Shown: one piece after another, positions 10,704 through 20,257 of the stretch
How the letters are laid out: each line of letters starts with the position of its first letter
Numbering within the stretch: position 1 is the first letter of the stretch
NCBI GenBank assembly: GCA_013054445.1
Contig: JAAMPI010000444.1
Location: 1-37,669, forward strand
Direction of reading: 5' to 3'
Source: Cudoniella acicularis
Lineage: Eukaryota > Ascomycota > Leotiomycetes > Helotiales > Helotiaceae
DNA: 37,669 nt
The notes under the pieces: model-generated
Told to the model about the DNA's origin: nothing
What the model saw: the letters and a program-made list of their open reading frames with translations, nothing else
Database searches by the model: none
Translations under genes and position numbers: made by a program

Positions 10704-12315
10704 ATGTTGTCAGAAACGATTGCGGTGCTTGGCCTTCTCACACTCGTCTTATCCACAATTTACTATGTTTGGGCCGGGATAGCGGGCATCAAACCTCTCC
10801 CTGGCATCCCATTGGTGACAGTATGGAGCAGTGCCGGTTTCAATGTCCTGCCCAAAACGTCTTCAACTGCCCCAGAGTCGGGGCAGATCATGGGTTGGCT
10901 TGAGTAGAAATGCATTGAGCTTGATACTCCGATATTACAGATTCGAACAGGACTACCAGGGAAACCCAATCTTGTAGTTGCTGATAGTCTCGAGTACGAT
11001 CGAAAACTCTTTGGCTCATTCGCGGCATCGGAATCGCTAATTATATGCACAGAACCCAGCGAATCTTAACGCATCGATTGCACGAGTTCGACGGAACAAG
11101 GTTCCTGGCGGCCAGCTTTCTGGCTTTGTGCCCTACAACCATATGACTATGCCAACGAATGATGAATGGAGAGCCAACAGACGACTCATAGCGGAAACGA
11201 TGTCGCCACGTTTTCTCAATCGCCACGCGGCACATTACATGCACAAGAGCACTTCGGAATACATAGATCTACTCCTTGAGAAAGAGAAAATGTCAGCTGG
11301 ACGTCCCTTTGAGGTGTCAGCCGACACATTTGGTGTCATGCTTGACGGCATCGTAGGGGCGACGTTTGGTACTGACAGTGGCGCCGTAAAACGACAGCTG
11401 AATTTCATCCAAGATTTTAATGGCGTTGCTCCGATTGATGACAGCAGAGGCTTTGCCAACTTTGCTCGTACGCCAGATCCGCCTCTACTCGATGCCCTCA
11501 TTCTACTCATGTGGAGCCTCCACATTCCAACACATCCATTGGGCGGCCCATTTCTTCACAAAATGGCAATGCGCATTTTACCTCGTTACCGCGATGCGTT
11601 GACACTCGTTCGATCATACCTTGATGACAGCGTAAAGACGGCTGAGAAGAAAAGACAGCACTTGAATGAGGAAATAGAGGTCGACTCTTCTACTGCCGTT
11701 GATCTGATCGTCAAGCGCGAGATAGAACTGGCCAAAAGTCAAGACAGAGCGCCTGACCTCCACACTGGGCTTTTGCGTGACGAATTATTTGGCATCTTAT
11801 TCGGTTTCGACGTTCTCAACATCATGGCAATCTGGGGCCTGGATGTACATCGCTGGCGCTCTTTTCTCCAGCACTCAGATTGTTCGTGCTTTGATGGGTA
11901 TAACTTCGTCCGCGGGTCTATAGCAATACATTAGCCTTGATCTACACACATCCCAATAGATATCATCCACTTACGAGGAGGAAGACGGTGGTTCCCTTAG
12001 GAATATAGTAGTTCATCAGATTAACGTCTTGAGTGGTAAGGACGCCTGGACTGGCAATTAGCCTTCAGACGATCTCTCGCGGTTTGATCCAGAACGCTGG
12101 CTCACCCAGGATAGCGACGGACGGAAACGCTTCAATACTCGAGTTGGTCCTCGACATATGCTTGGCACTGGTGTTCGAGCCTGTTTTGGTAGGTCTTGCA
12201 ACATATCGTTCTGATCTATAGTATCTCATCATTAGAGTCATACTAACAGAAATACCTTGCAGGTCAAAAACAAGCTACGTCGGTCATGCGCATTTTCTTC
12301 ACGCTTGTCGTGTAG
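10704..12315 (+). pseudogene. Cytochrome P450 pseudogene
   Basis: ATG at 10704 opens a typical P450 N-terminus: a hydrophobic membrane anchor (IAVLGLLTLVLSTIYYVWAG), a proline hinge (LPGIP), then a TAG at 10905-10907 (WLE*KCIELDTP). The frame changes between about 11000 and 11060 and resumes as VPYNHMTMPTNDEWRANRRL, the C-helix WxxxR region, and stays open to 11934. The I-helix, normally AGxDTT, reads FGFDVLNIMAIWGL. No K-helix ExxR can be found. The haem region survives at 12071-12188 (RFDPERWL ... MLGTGVRACFG, Cys retained, first Phe replaced by Met). It is followed by an intron (12189-12262) and QKQATSVMRIFFTLVV, ending in TAG where Trp is expected. Several independent lesions show it is dead. 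It was a microsomal monooxygenase of unknown substrate. Confidence 0.85.
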
Positions 12316-13021
12316 AAGCTCGAATTAAGGCCCGTACCTGTAGACCTTACACGACTCGAAAGAGCCGGGGCTGCTTTTATATATCGCGCGAAAGAAGTAT
12401 ATTTGTCACCTTAAGCCGTTATATAAGTAAGAGTAGTAGCTATTACCCCTCGCCTACCTAAGCGAGAACATCAAATTAGACCTCTTTAATTCTAAAAATC
12501 ACGATAATTCAGAATTAAGTTCTTTTAACTTTAAATTAAAGATATAAATCAATTAATAGTAGCTAATCTACCTATTTTAATTATATCCTTAATTTTATAG
12601 GTTAATTACTCTATATAATATAGGAAGTCACGTAGGTCTACCTAATCCTAAAGCTTTTATAACTCCTTATACAAATCCCTCCTATTTTTCGGCACGTATA
12701 GTAATGTGAGGAGGAGGCGTTGGTAGGCAAAGAAGTCACGTGTAGCAGGAAAAAGATTCAGTACAGAACTAATCTCTGGCCCCGAGGGGTCCAGAGAAGC
12801 CCCCTTTTTATTAGCTATCTGCCACCGACGGGGGTCCGATGCCAAGACCTAATGATAATAGAAATCAATGGCATTATCTGGCATCCCGTGCCACGTATCA
12901 AGTGCCCTAGAACCATGATCCTGGATGTCGGAGGTTTGCTACCGACATCATTCCGGACATCCGCCGACGATCTAAGCCACGTGACGGACGCCCCCTTGCA
13001 AGTAAGCGAACCACATCACAC
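12316..13021. other. Left part of AT-rich transposon island
   Basis: 12420-12660 is very AT-rich with no frame. 12700-13020 is less mutated and has CACGTG sites and GC-rich blocks (for example around 12780-12800). It may be the 5' non-coding part of the PiggyBac element or older inserted DNA. I see no terminal inverted repeat or LTR with certainty. Confidence 0.4.
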
Positions 13022-14606
13022 TATATCTAAACTATAAATACCCTTCTTTAAAAGCTAGGATAAGATATAATAGTCGATAAGTATATTAAATAATATATAA
13101 AGAAGATAAAAAAGGTTATTACTATTATAAATAAGCTTATACTAACTAGTCTTAAAGTATAATATATTATATAAAGGGGTTTTATATTTAAGTAGATATA
13201 GTATTATCTTAAGAAGAAGTATAGCTTAATTAATATTAAGATATCTAAAGAATTAAGTAATATAAAGACAAGAAAGAAGAAAAATAAGACTTAAGTTATA
13301 ATAGTTAATCTTCTTAAATAACTATTAAAAAGAGACTCTCTTAATATCTATTATATCTATCTTAATAACCTCTTTATCTTTAAAAAGCTTTTAGAACTCT
13401 TATAATTAAGAGGATATATAGTAACTAAGACTTATAAAATAACTTTTAATATTTTATTAGAGTTAATTAAGCTTAAGAGTAAGGATAAAAGAAAAGAGGA
13501 GATATAATAGAGAACCTTTTATAACTTTCTTATATAGTTAAATTAAATTAACTAAATTAGGTAAAAGGATAATATTTTTATATTTATAATATTAATATAT
13601 TAAGAAGTAGATAAGGAGGTCCTATCTTTATATAAGTATTCTAAGTTCTTATTATCTAAAATAAAGATAGTATATAAGCTATTTAATAACCTTTCTAAAA
13701 AAGAGATATAGATCTTAGAACTCTATAACCTTTATAATTATAAAATAGGTATAGCTAATATTATTAATTAGTTATAAAGATATAACTTAAGATAGTAATA
13801 GCTTAAAAGAGAAGAAAGATAAGCTATAAAACACTTCTTATTTATAATAGTCTTAATAAACTATTATTTATTAGCCTTCTACTCTAAATAGGACGATAAG
13901 AAGAATCTATAGTCTTAAGACAATTTTAAGATCTAATTAGTAAAAGTATTACTTATATTTAATTAAGATATAGAGATACCTAAGAAGAGGCTATATCCCT
14001 ATATAGATTTAGAGGCCTTAGAAGTACCTTTATATTAGTATAAGTATATTAAAATACTTATATATAAGGACTATATAGTATATAAAGGCGTAAGGCATTA
14101 AGATCGTCTACTATTATAGCTCTATAAAGGCACTAGGGCCCTGACGTCATATAGAGACGTATTTATAAGAAGGTGCTATATTATTAAAGAGACTAAACTA
14201 AGGAGAGAAGAAGAGGTTCTCCTAGAGGGAGAAGCTCTATTTAACTATATAAATAGCGCTAGTAAGCGAAGTAGTCCGTAAGCGACTCCCCTAGATAGTG
14301 AGTCATTCGGTCAGTCGTTAAGTCATTAAATCGACTATCGATCAGAAGGACAGGCTATTATCAAGTTATTAAATCGACGAGCGTCGAATCAAGCTATTAA
14401 GTCGACTACTATCAAGTCAATCTATCCTAGCGTCGAACTAGGTCTGTGACATCTACTAAAAAGGGCTATACTCTTAGAAATTATAGCTAATTTAGATAGA
14501 AAAAATAAAAAGAGGACCTCTATCTATAGTTATAAGTAATATAAGGTTACTTTATATAAAGAGGGTAGTTGTTTTAATAGATATTACTAAAATAGATAAA
14601 ATTAAG
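13022..14606 (+). mobile_element. RIP-mutated PiggyBac transposase relic
   Basis: A single reading frame (codon starts at positions equal to 2 mod 3) can be followed for about 1.58 kb. It is broken only by TAA/TAG codons at places where Gln or Trp would sit; I found no frameshift. The translated pattern follows fungal PiggyBac transposases. It shows DIIVDKYIK (first catalytic Asp retained), then NKT*VIIVNLLK, then IYYIYLNNLFIFKKLLELL (consensus xxxxDNLFTSxxL, second catalytic Asp now Asn, codon 13364-13366). It continues with YNLYNYKIGIANIIN (consensus YNxxMGGVDxxDQ, third Asp now Asn, codon 13757-13759), INYYLLAFYSK, and a C-terminal stretch RTSIYSYK*YKVTLYKEGSCF. That stretch corresponds to the cysteine-rich zinc domain with most Cys turned to Tyr. 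All these changes are C-to-T or G-to-A. Terminal repeats and TTAA flanks were not identified. Confidence 0.85.
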
Positions 14607-15068
14607 CCCCTTTTTTATAGACTTGTGACTACTTAATTAGCTCGCTTAATGAGTGCACGGGCCACGTGCGTTGATCCGTAGCTTAGGGGATAGGGGTCTT
14701 ATAAGGCCGGTCTAAGGGAATAAAGACCTTTAAGAGCTATTTAAATACTATATTATTTATAGTCTAGCTATTTTTAGTAATAGTAAACTACTATTACTTA
14801 AAGATATTAAGAGTTATAGGAAACTACTATTGTAGTAGGGAAGTCAGTCGGTCGCTGGGTGTCACGTGGTTCGTAGACACGTGACATACGCGAAGGAGGA
14901 TAAAAGACGTGTTCTTAGGCAGCGTAGCTTCCTCTCTTTAAGTCAAATTAATGTCTATTTAAACTCCCTCCCTTTTAGGTTATATCTGTCCTTCTATTAT
15001 AGGGCACTTTAGGGTAGTTAGAACTAAACAGTACTCTATTACTTAGAATAACAGATAAGGAAGGAAAG
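14607..15068. other. AT-rich island interior with CACGTGAC palindrome
   Basis: No coding frame. A perfect 9-bp inverted repeat TGTCACGTG (14860-14868) / CACGTGACA (14878-14886) stands out, and other CACGTG sites occur on the island. It could be part of a transposon terminus or promoter. Confidence 0.4.
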
Positions 15069-15829
15069 TGTTACGAATCTATAACGCACGTATAGGCCTA
15101 GGCCTAAGGCTCGGCTACGACTAATAGAAACAGTATAGAGAACCAGGGTTCTAAGTCATGATTGTCACGTGATGAGTCATATAACATAAGCAGATAGACA
15201 GGATAGACAGGATAGGCGTGTCTATCTAGGATAGTTAAGAAGCTATAGATAGCTAGCGCTATCTAGGCTATCTACTAGTCTAAGGAATCTATATAAGTAG
15301 AGAGATTTCCTTACTAGATAAGAGCTTTATACTTAAACTTTTATAGTAATCTTATATTATACTTTGATTATCCTTACTTATAACGTGCTAAGCTTCTACG
15401 TATAGTAACTTTAAGAGTATAGACGAGTATATAAACGAGATACAGTCCTCAGCTCAATACTTAGAGAAGCTAGGACATAAAGTATCCGACGTCTTTATAC
15501 TAGTTACTATATATAATAACTTATCTAATTCCTTTGATGCCTTTACTTCTCGAAAGTACAAAGAAGTAGGAAATAAACTAGATAATATAGATCTAGAGAA
15601 GCTAGTAAGCGATCTTATGGCCGAAGAAGCTCGAATGAACTCGAAAGTAGAGGAAGAAGCTCAAGCCTATAAAGTCTCTAATAATAGTAGACCTACTTGT
15701 GAGCACTGTAATAAGCAGGGGCATATAAAGAATAAGTGCTGGAAAATTTATCCTGAGCTTAAAAAGGACTTTAATAATAAGTCGAATAAGCGAGATAATA
15801 TTAAGAGGGAGTGTTGTATTATTAGGTAA
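15069..15829 (+). mobile_element. Truncated Ty1/Copia element: LTR-like start and gag fragment
   Basis: TGTTACGAATC at 15069 resembles the start of a fungal Copia LTR. About 320 bp of LTR-like DNA follows, with a TATATAAG box near 15292. From 15407 a frame is open to a stop at 15829: NFKSIDEYINEIQSSAQYL, then VTIYNNLSNSFDAFTSRKY, LVSDLMAEEARM, and a zinc knuckle CEHCNKQGHIKNKC (CX2CX4HX4C), typical of Copia gag. The N-terminal part of gag and everything after the knuckle (protease, integrase, RT, RNase H) and the 3' LTR are missing. The gag codes better than the neighbouring PiggyBac relic, so it is less RIP-damaged. The exact LTR end is uncertain. Confidence 0.75.
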
Positions 15830-16280
15830 TAAGCACTATTCTAAGCGTAAGGTTTAAACCTTAGTAGAATCTTCTAGGTTGTTCTTTGATTTATAAGCGT
15901 TGATTTCTAAGCTATAGAAGATTCTAGTAACTACACTTGTAGTATATATAGTCCGCTCACCCCTTTGTAGATAGATAAGTCTTTAAGTCAAAATCATATT
16001 ATTATTCCACATACTTGAATCTCTCTCGACCTAACAGTCGACTCTTCTTCCGCCTACACACCTTACTTCCAACAATAATAATAATACTTTCTAACTCTTT
16101 TCGTTCTCAGGCACACTGAAAATCATATATGCCGTCCAGGTATGGGGAAATTAAACTCTTTCCGTAGCTCGTGGTAGATGAATCTATTAATATTTGTCAA
16201 AACCAAATACTCAGTGTACTAATTTACAAGAGAAATACCAGGTAACAGGAATTACCATAAACAGTTTCTTTGAAATATAT
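15830..16280. other. Right edge of transposon island
   Basis: Composition returns to normal around 15980-16020. A short (AAT)n stretch lies near 16074-16088. No gene is seen. Confidence 0.4.
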
Positions 16281-16910
16281 TCAGAACCACTCAGGTAAAA
16301 AGTACAACAGTTTCCGGCCTAACCACAACTTATTTAGCCCACTTTCCAGCAGTTCCTGGCGAATTCCCACGAATATGAAAGTGACAGCAAAATAGACAAA
16401 GAGCATAAAACGTTCTGTAAGAAGTGCTTCCCACGAAAGATTCACCAGTTTTGGCCGAAGCCCCCACACCTTTACCAGCCATAAAACGTACGTATCCATT
16501 ATCCACAATGTTCCAAAGAGCCCTGGAAACCTTCTAATCTACAGCATTATCCACTCGCACTCAATGGCTCTTTTAAAGAGTTTCGTCAATTCCCTTCTTG
16601 ATTCGGCGCACGCTTTGAAGGATCTGAAAGGTGCAAGACTGATGGGCTCCCATTCTTTCGAATAGCAGATAATTGGTTGGCCGAGGAACATGAAGGTGCG
16701 GAAGCTGAGGATTTGCGAGGTGGTTTTGAGAGGAAAGGTCCGGTTGGTGTCTAGCCAGAGGACGGCTCAGATCATCAAACGAATTTCTGGGGGTAGGTTG
16801 GCGAAAAGGTGGAATTTTTTGAGTGTTGCGTTGCGTTTTGAGGGTCGGGTTGAAGTGGAAATGAGAGGTTTGGACGTTGTGGTTTGTTTCTCCTCAGGGG
16901 GGATAACCAT
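16281..16910 (-). pseudogene. 2EXR-domain protein pseudogene
   Basis: From ATG at 16910 the frame reads MVIPPEEKQ..., then KKFHLFANLPPEIRLMI, the signature start of the fungal 2EXR (F-box-like) domain. The next codon, the invariant Trp, is TGA (16767-16769). The same frame continues (AVLWLDTNRTFP, FRSFKACAESRRELTKLFKR) to a TAG (16539-16541), then resumes (RRFPGLFGTLWIMDTYVLW ...) to a natural stop at 16281. Both stops are single transitions from Trp and probably Gln codons. No intron can remove the first one, since conserved residues flank it directly. Function of 2EXR proteins is unknown; they are expanded in Leotiomycetes and relatives. Confidence 0.78.
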
Positions 16911-17668
16911 CGTAATGCGATAGCCATTTTTGGTAGGTTCCAGTGTCGTAAGTGGAAAGAAGTATCGTAGAGGGCAGAGAAGTTGGAAAGGCACGTCGTT
17001 TAGCTGATTGTCTTTTGGAAGTGACTGGAAGTTGAGATGGAAGGAGCGATTCTGTATGAAATGTCCTATTTGAATATTGTGTAGACTCTTACAAGTTGTC
17101 GCGTAGCGGGAAAAACAGTCTCATCGAAGCAACGAGTAATAATTGCACGAGAATATTAAAATTAAGATCAAAACCCGGGGCCTAAAGTAGCTAGCGAATT
17201 TCAATGTTAAAAACTGGCATTGCAATGTGACTGTCTAGAAGCAAGCTAGAAACACTCGGACTTTTAAGATGACTGTGTTTGGCCAATCCGAGGTAAATTA
17301 GAGTAGTCTTTTGGAACTATTCGCGCACTCGTCGAGACTCTTATTTATGCAATCATACAAATTTGGTGTTTGTCATATTTTCACCACAGGAAAAAGACAG
17401 CAAAGCAAGTATAAGTGAGTATATTTATCAAGCTTACATTCGAATTCAATATTATTAAAGATTTTTGACTCAAACAGACCTAAAATATGCAGAATTTTTG
17501 ACGCTTCAGCTTATTAAAATGCGCTTCCTTCAGCAACGCCCGAGACCCTCAAACCCAAGACCCAGACTCCAATTCCAACAAACTCCTCTCTTCAGAGAGC
17601 CCATTTTGCCAACCACCCACAACGCTTCACACTCTCAATCCAACCCCTCACCCAACCGGCCATCATCA
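16911..17668. other. Intergenic, no supported gene
   Basis: Contains the upstream region of the 2EXR pseudogene. From 17465 a plus-strand Pro/Ser/Asn-rich frame runs opposite the next gene; I regard it as a shadow. Confidence 0.4.
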
Positions 17669-18103
17669 CTACCAAATCCAAAAAGCGGCACCTCGTCCTC
17701 CTGCCCCCCCAACATCTCCACTTCCACCACCCCTCCCACTAACCCTCATAACCTTCTTCAAAAACCCCCCATGTTCCTCCGGAAGCCACCCATGATCAAC
17801 CTTCCGTTCTTTTCTATTTCCCCAAAAATTCGAAATTTTTGAGAAGATAGAAGTGATAGTTTCTTTTGCTGATTTTTTTGTGTAGGGAGAGTCGTTGATG
17901 ATTGATGGTTCACGGGGTGATGAGACGGCTGGTGCTAATTTTCTGCCGCATTTCGGGCAGTGGTAACAAGGGTTTTTGGTTTTATTGGTTTGTTGTTCTT
18001 GGGTTTGTGGTGTCGCCATTTTTGCGGTCTGGTGGTGGTGTTGGTGAGGGGCTGAAGTCAAGAATTTATGTGAGGAACTCGTCTGAAAACCTGTAGATGA
18101 CAT
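17669..18103 (-). CDS. Uncharacterised small protein with CxxC motifs
   Basis: 144-codon frame from an ATG in good context (CAAAATGTC). It is polar and low-complexity at the N-terminus, then NPCYHCPKCGRKLAP, a CxxCxxC knuckle that could bind a metal, then a lysine-rich middle (KKSAKETITSIFSKISNFW) and a glycine-rich tail. I do not recognise the family. A plus-strand Pro-rich frame overlaps most of it. I prefer the minus strand because of the start context and the cysteine cluster. A downstream exon cannot be excluded. Confidence 0.42.
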   Translation of the reverse strand: MSSTGFQTSSSHKFLTSAPHQHHHQTAKMATPQTQEQQTNKTKNPCYHCPKCGRKLAPAVSSPREPSIINDSPYTKKSAKETITSIFSKISNFWGNRKERKVDHGWLPEEHGGFLKKVMRVSGRGGGSGDVGGAGGRGAAFWIW

Positions 18104-19055
18104 TTTGCTCTCAGATCAGACGCAGTACTTTTGATTTTATAAACGTGATGTACTCTAAATGAGAGGAGAGATCAGGAAAGAATAATCAGAAGTTCTTTTT
18201 TTTATTTTATAGAAATACCTGGAGGCTAAATTCGGTCCCGTATTTGAACTTCTCCCCATGGACTGTTAAGCGGGCGCGGGCCCGCTCAAAAATCCGCGAC
18301 AAAACACTTCAAAATAATTAAATAATCACGAACCCCAAAGACTAAATAAGTGGCTAAATAGGACAAAGGGTACACATATTCATATTAATTTATTTATCAT
18401 AACGATTCACTGTGTCATAATAGTTATTCTTTGAAGTGTTCCAGGTGACTTTCTGCAGAGACCGAGAAAAAGGCGAAACAATTCATCCACTATCATCCTT
18501 CTTATAATAGTCGCTATTTCTCTAATGTTTGAAAGTATAAAGGAGTTTGGCTTCGATACCAGTCATTTGAGTCATTTTCGGAGGAGGTTCTTGCAGTCAT
18601 GAGTACGTGGCATGCTCGGAAACCTTTGGAATATTCTTAGCCTGTCCACTAGCAGCTGCAATGTCACCAGGACAAATTGAAATAGGGTCTTATCTCGAAA
18701 AGTGTGATGTTTAGAAGTAGTTGTAGTCTTGAAACGTAGGACTCGTACCTTACTCAGAGGTAGAAGAGTAAGACCCAAATAAATGCATCGACTAACCCGA
18801 ACATCATCACAGCGAGAATCACCATATTCTAAAAAAATGGGTACACAAAGTCAAAAATTAGCAATTGCGAAGCATAAATAATGATTAATAAATGCTAAAG
18901 CTGGCAATCGCTCACTATGCAAGGGCGAGCAACAGCTCCGACCCTAGGTATCTCTCTTCCCAAACTGCACTGCAATGGTAATTCCCACCCAAAACGCCAA
19001 CTCCCAGCATTCGTGACTCAAAACTTCCTAATTCACGCCGTCTGCCCCCTCATAG
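18104..19055. other. Intergenic with a GC-rich hairpin
   Basis: No supported gene. 18269-18286 is a perfect 7-bp stem (AGCGGGC / GCCCGCT) with a 4-nt loop inside otherwise AT-rich DNA. It shares TTAAGCGGG with the tandem repeat at 29165-29198. Confidence 0.4.
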
Positions 19056-19679
19056 CTAGTTCGTACTGGCTGTTCTAGCTCTCCATACTCTAAAAACTCT
19101 TCGGGGGTCCTTGGAGCCCCCAGAATCCGAAGACTCTCTATTGCCATCCACTTTGACAGCAGGGCTGGAATTACTACCCCGGCCAGTTTTCACGCTGTAT
19201 TCATAGCCAGAGTCTCTCTTTTTCAGTTGCGTCCAATCGAAATTTTCGACAACTGGTGTTGGGCAATTTGGAGAATGAGTACTCCGTGATGGCCTGCTAG
19301 TTGGAAGGCCACCACTCCCTGATGTCGAAACCCAACAAGTCTCGCAAAGGATGATAGGTTTTCTCCTGGCCCCTACTGGGCCGACAATCTTCACACCCTC
19401 TGTGCCCTGGCTTTCTTTCCGGGTGGTATCTCCGCGGGTTGTGTTTTTGGAGGTCGTGTCTTTAGAGGGTTTGCGTCGTTCTGGCCGTTTCCCTCTACGT
19501 GCGGACCACCTTCTTCCAACTTTGAAGAGTTTACGCAATTCGCCTCGAAAGTTTCTCCATTTTATAGCCCTTTCCTTGTCCGGAACAATCTGCACTTCCT
19601 CAAAAGACACCCCCTCGGAGGATGGAGCTGAGCTACTACTCACTGAGGTAGTAGCAGCCCTTGGGATAAATGTCGACAT
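19056..19679 (-). CDS. Uncharacterised basic low-complexity protein
   Basis: ATG at 19679 (GACCATGTCG, A at -3) opens a 207-aa frame: MSTFIPRAATTSVSSSSAPS, an acidic VSFEEVQIVPDKE, then a strongly basic stretch (FRGELRKLFKVGRRWSARRGKR, KPSKDTTSKNTTRGDTTRKE). After this come a hydrophobic IILCETCWV with a CxxC, a Ser/Pro-rich part, and FDWTQLKKRDSGYEY. The frame continues upstream without an ATG. No domain is recognised. The basic and disordered character suggests nucleic-acid or nuclear association, but that is only inference. Codon usage and length make a chance ORF unlikely. Confidence 0.58.
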   Translation of the reverse strand: MSTFIPRAATTSVSSSSAPSSEGVSFEEVQIVPDKERAIKWRNFRGELRKLFKVGRRWSARRGKRPERRKPSKDTTSKNTTRGDTTRKESQGTEGVKIVGPVGARRKPIILCETCWVSTSGSGGLPTSRPSRSTHSPNCPTPVVENFDWTQLKKRDSGYEYSVKTGRGSNSSPAVKVDGNRESSDSGGSKDPRRVFRVWRARTASTN

Positions 19680-20257
19680 GGTCTCTGGAGTTGCAAAAAT
19701 TATCCTATCTGTCTCAAGAAAGTCAGATTCGACCGTCACATTTGAGAGTTTCACAAGAGTACGCAACGCTGAGTGGCACTCACAAGAAGAAAGACACGTA
19801 GGGAGAGGCTATCTAAGGTAGCTTTAACTGAAGGAGTGTTAGCAGCCAAGGCTTAATTGCAATCTCGTAGACAGGCGGATGACTGACCTTTTCCCGTGAA
19901 TGATTTCGTGGAGACTGATTTATCGAGTGCCAGGGAAGCGATTTGATTCGCGATGAAATATAAATAAACGGGCTTGTGAATCCCATTTAAAACCCTAATT
20001 TGCAAAGTTACAGGACGGGAGGGGTGTCTGAAGGATAGAGAGTTGAGAAAGAGAAAAGGACAGCAAGCAATAAGTAGAGAAATAGATTGTTGGGGTTCTG
20101 GGTATCATTCATGTATGGTACGCCTCGCGTCATCGCCTTTAACGCCAAATTCAGACAGCTGTCAAACCAAACAAGCGTCGCGCCGGTCCTAAATCCAAAA
20201 GTGCTGGTATGACTGTCCTAGTCTCAGGGCCCCTTGTGGTCTAGGTACCACACTGCC
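19680..20257. other. Intergenic between two minus-strand genes
   Basis: Promoter side of the 19056-19679 gene and 3' side of the membrane-protein gene. No feature recognised. Confidence 0.4.

Noticed and set aside
12720..13037. 105-codon plus-strand frame as N-terminus of the PiggyBac transposase
   Set aside because: It is in a different frame from the transposase and its translation shows no PiggyBac pattern.
17465..17842. Pro/Ser-rich plus-strand protein opposite the 17669-18103 gene
   Set aside because: Low-complexity shadow; the minus strand has the better start context and a cysteine cluster.
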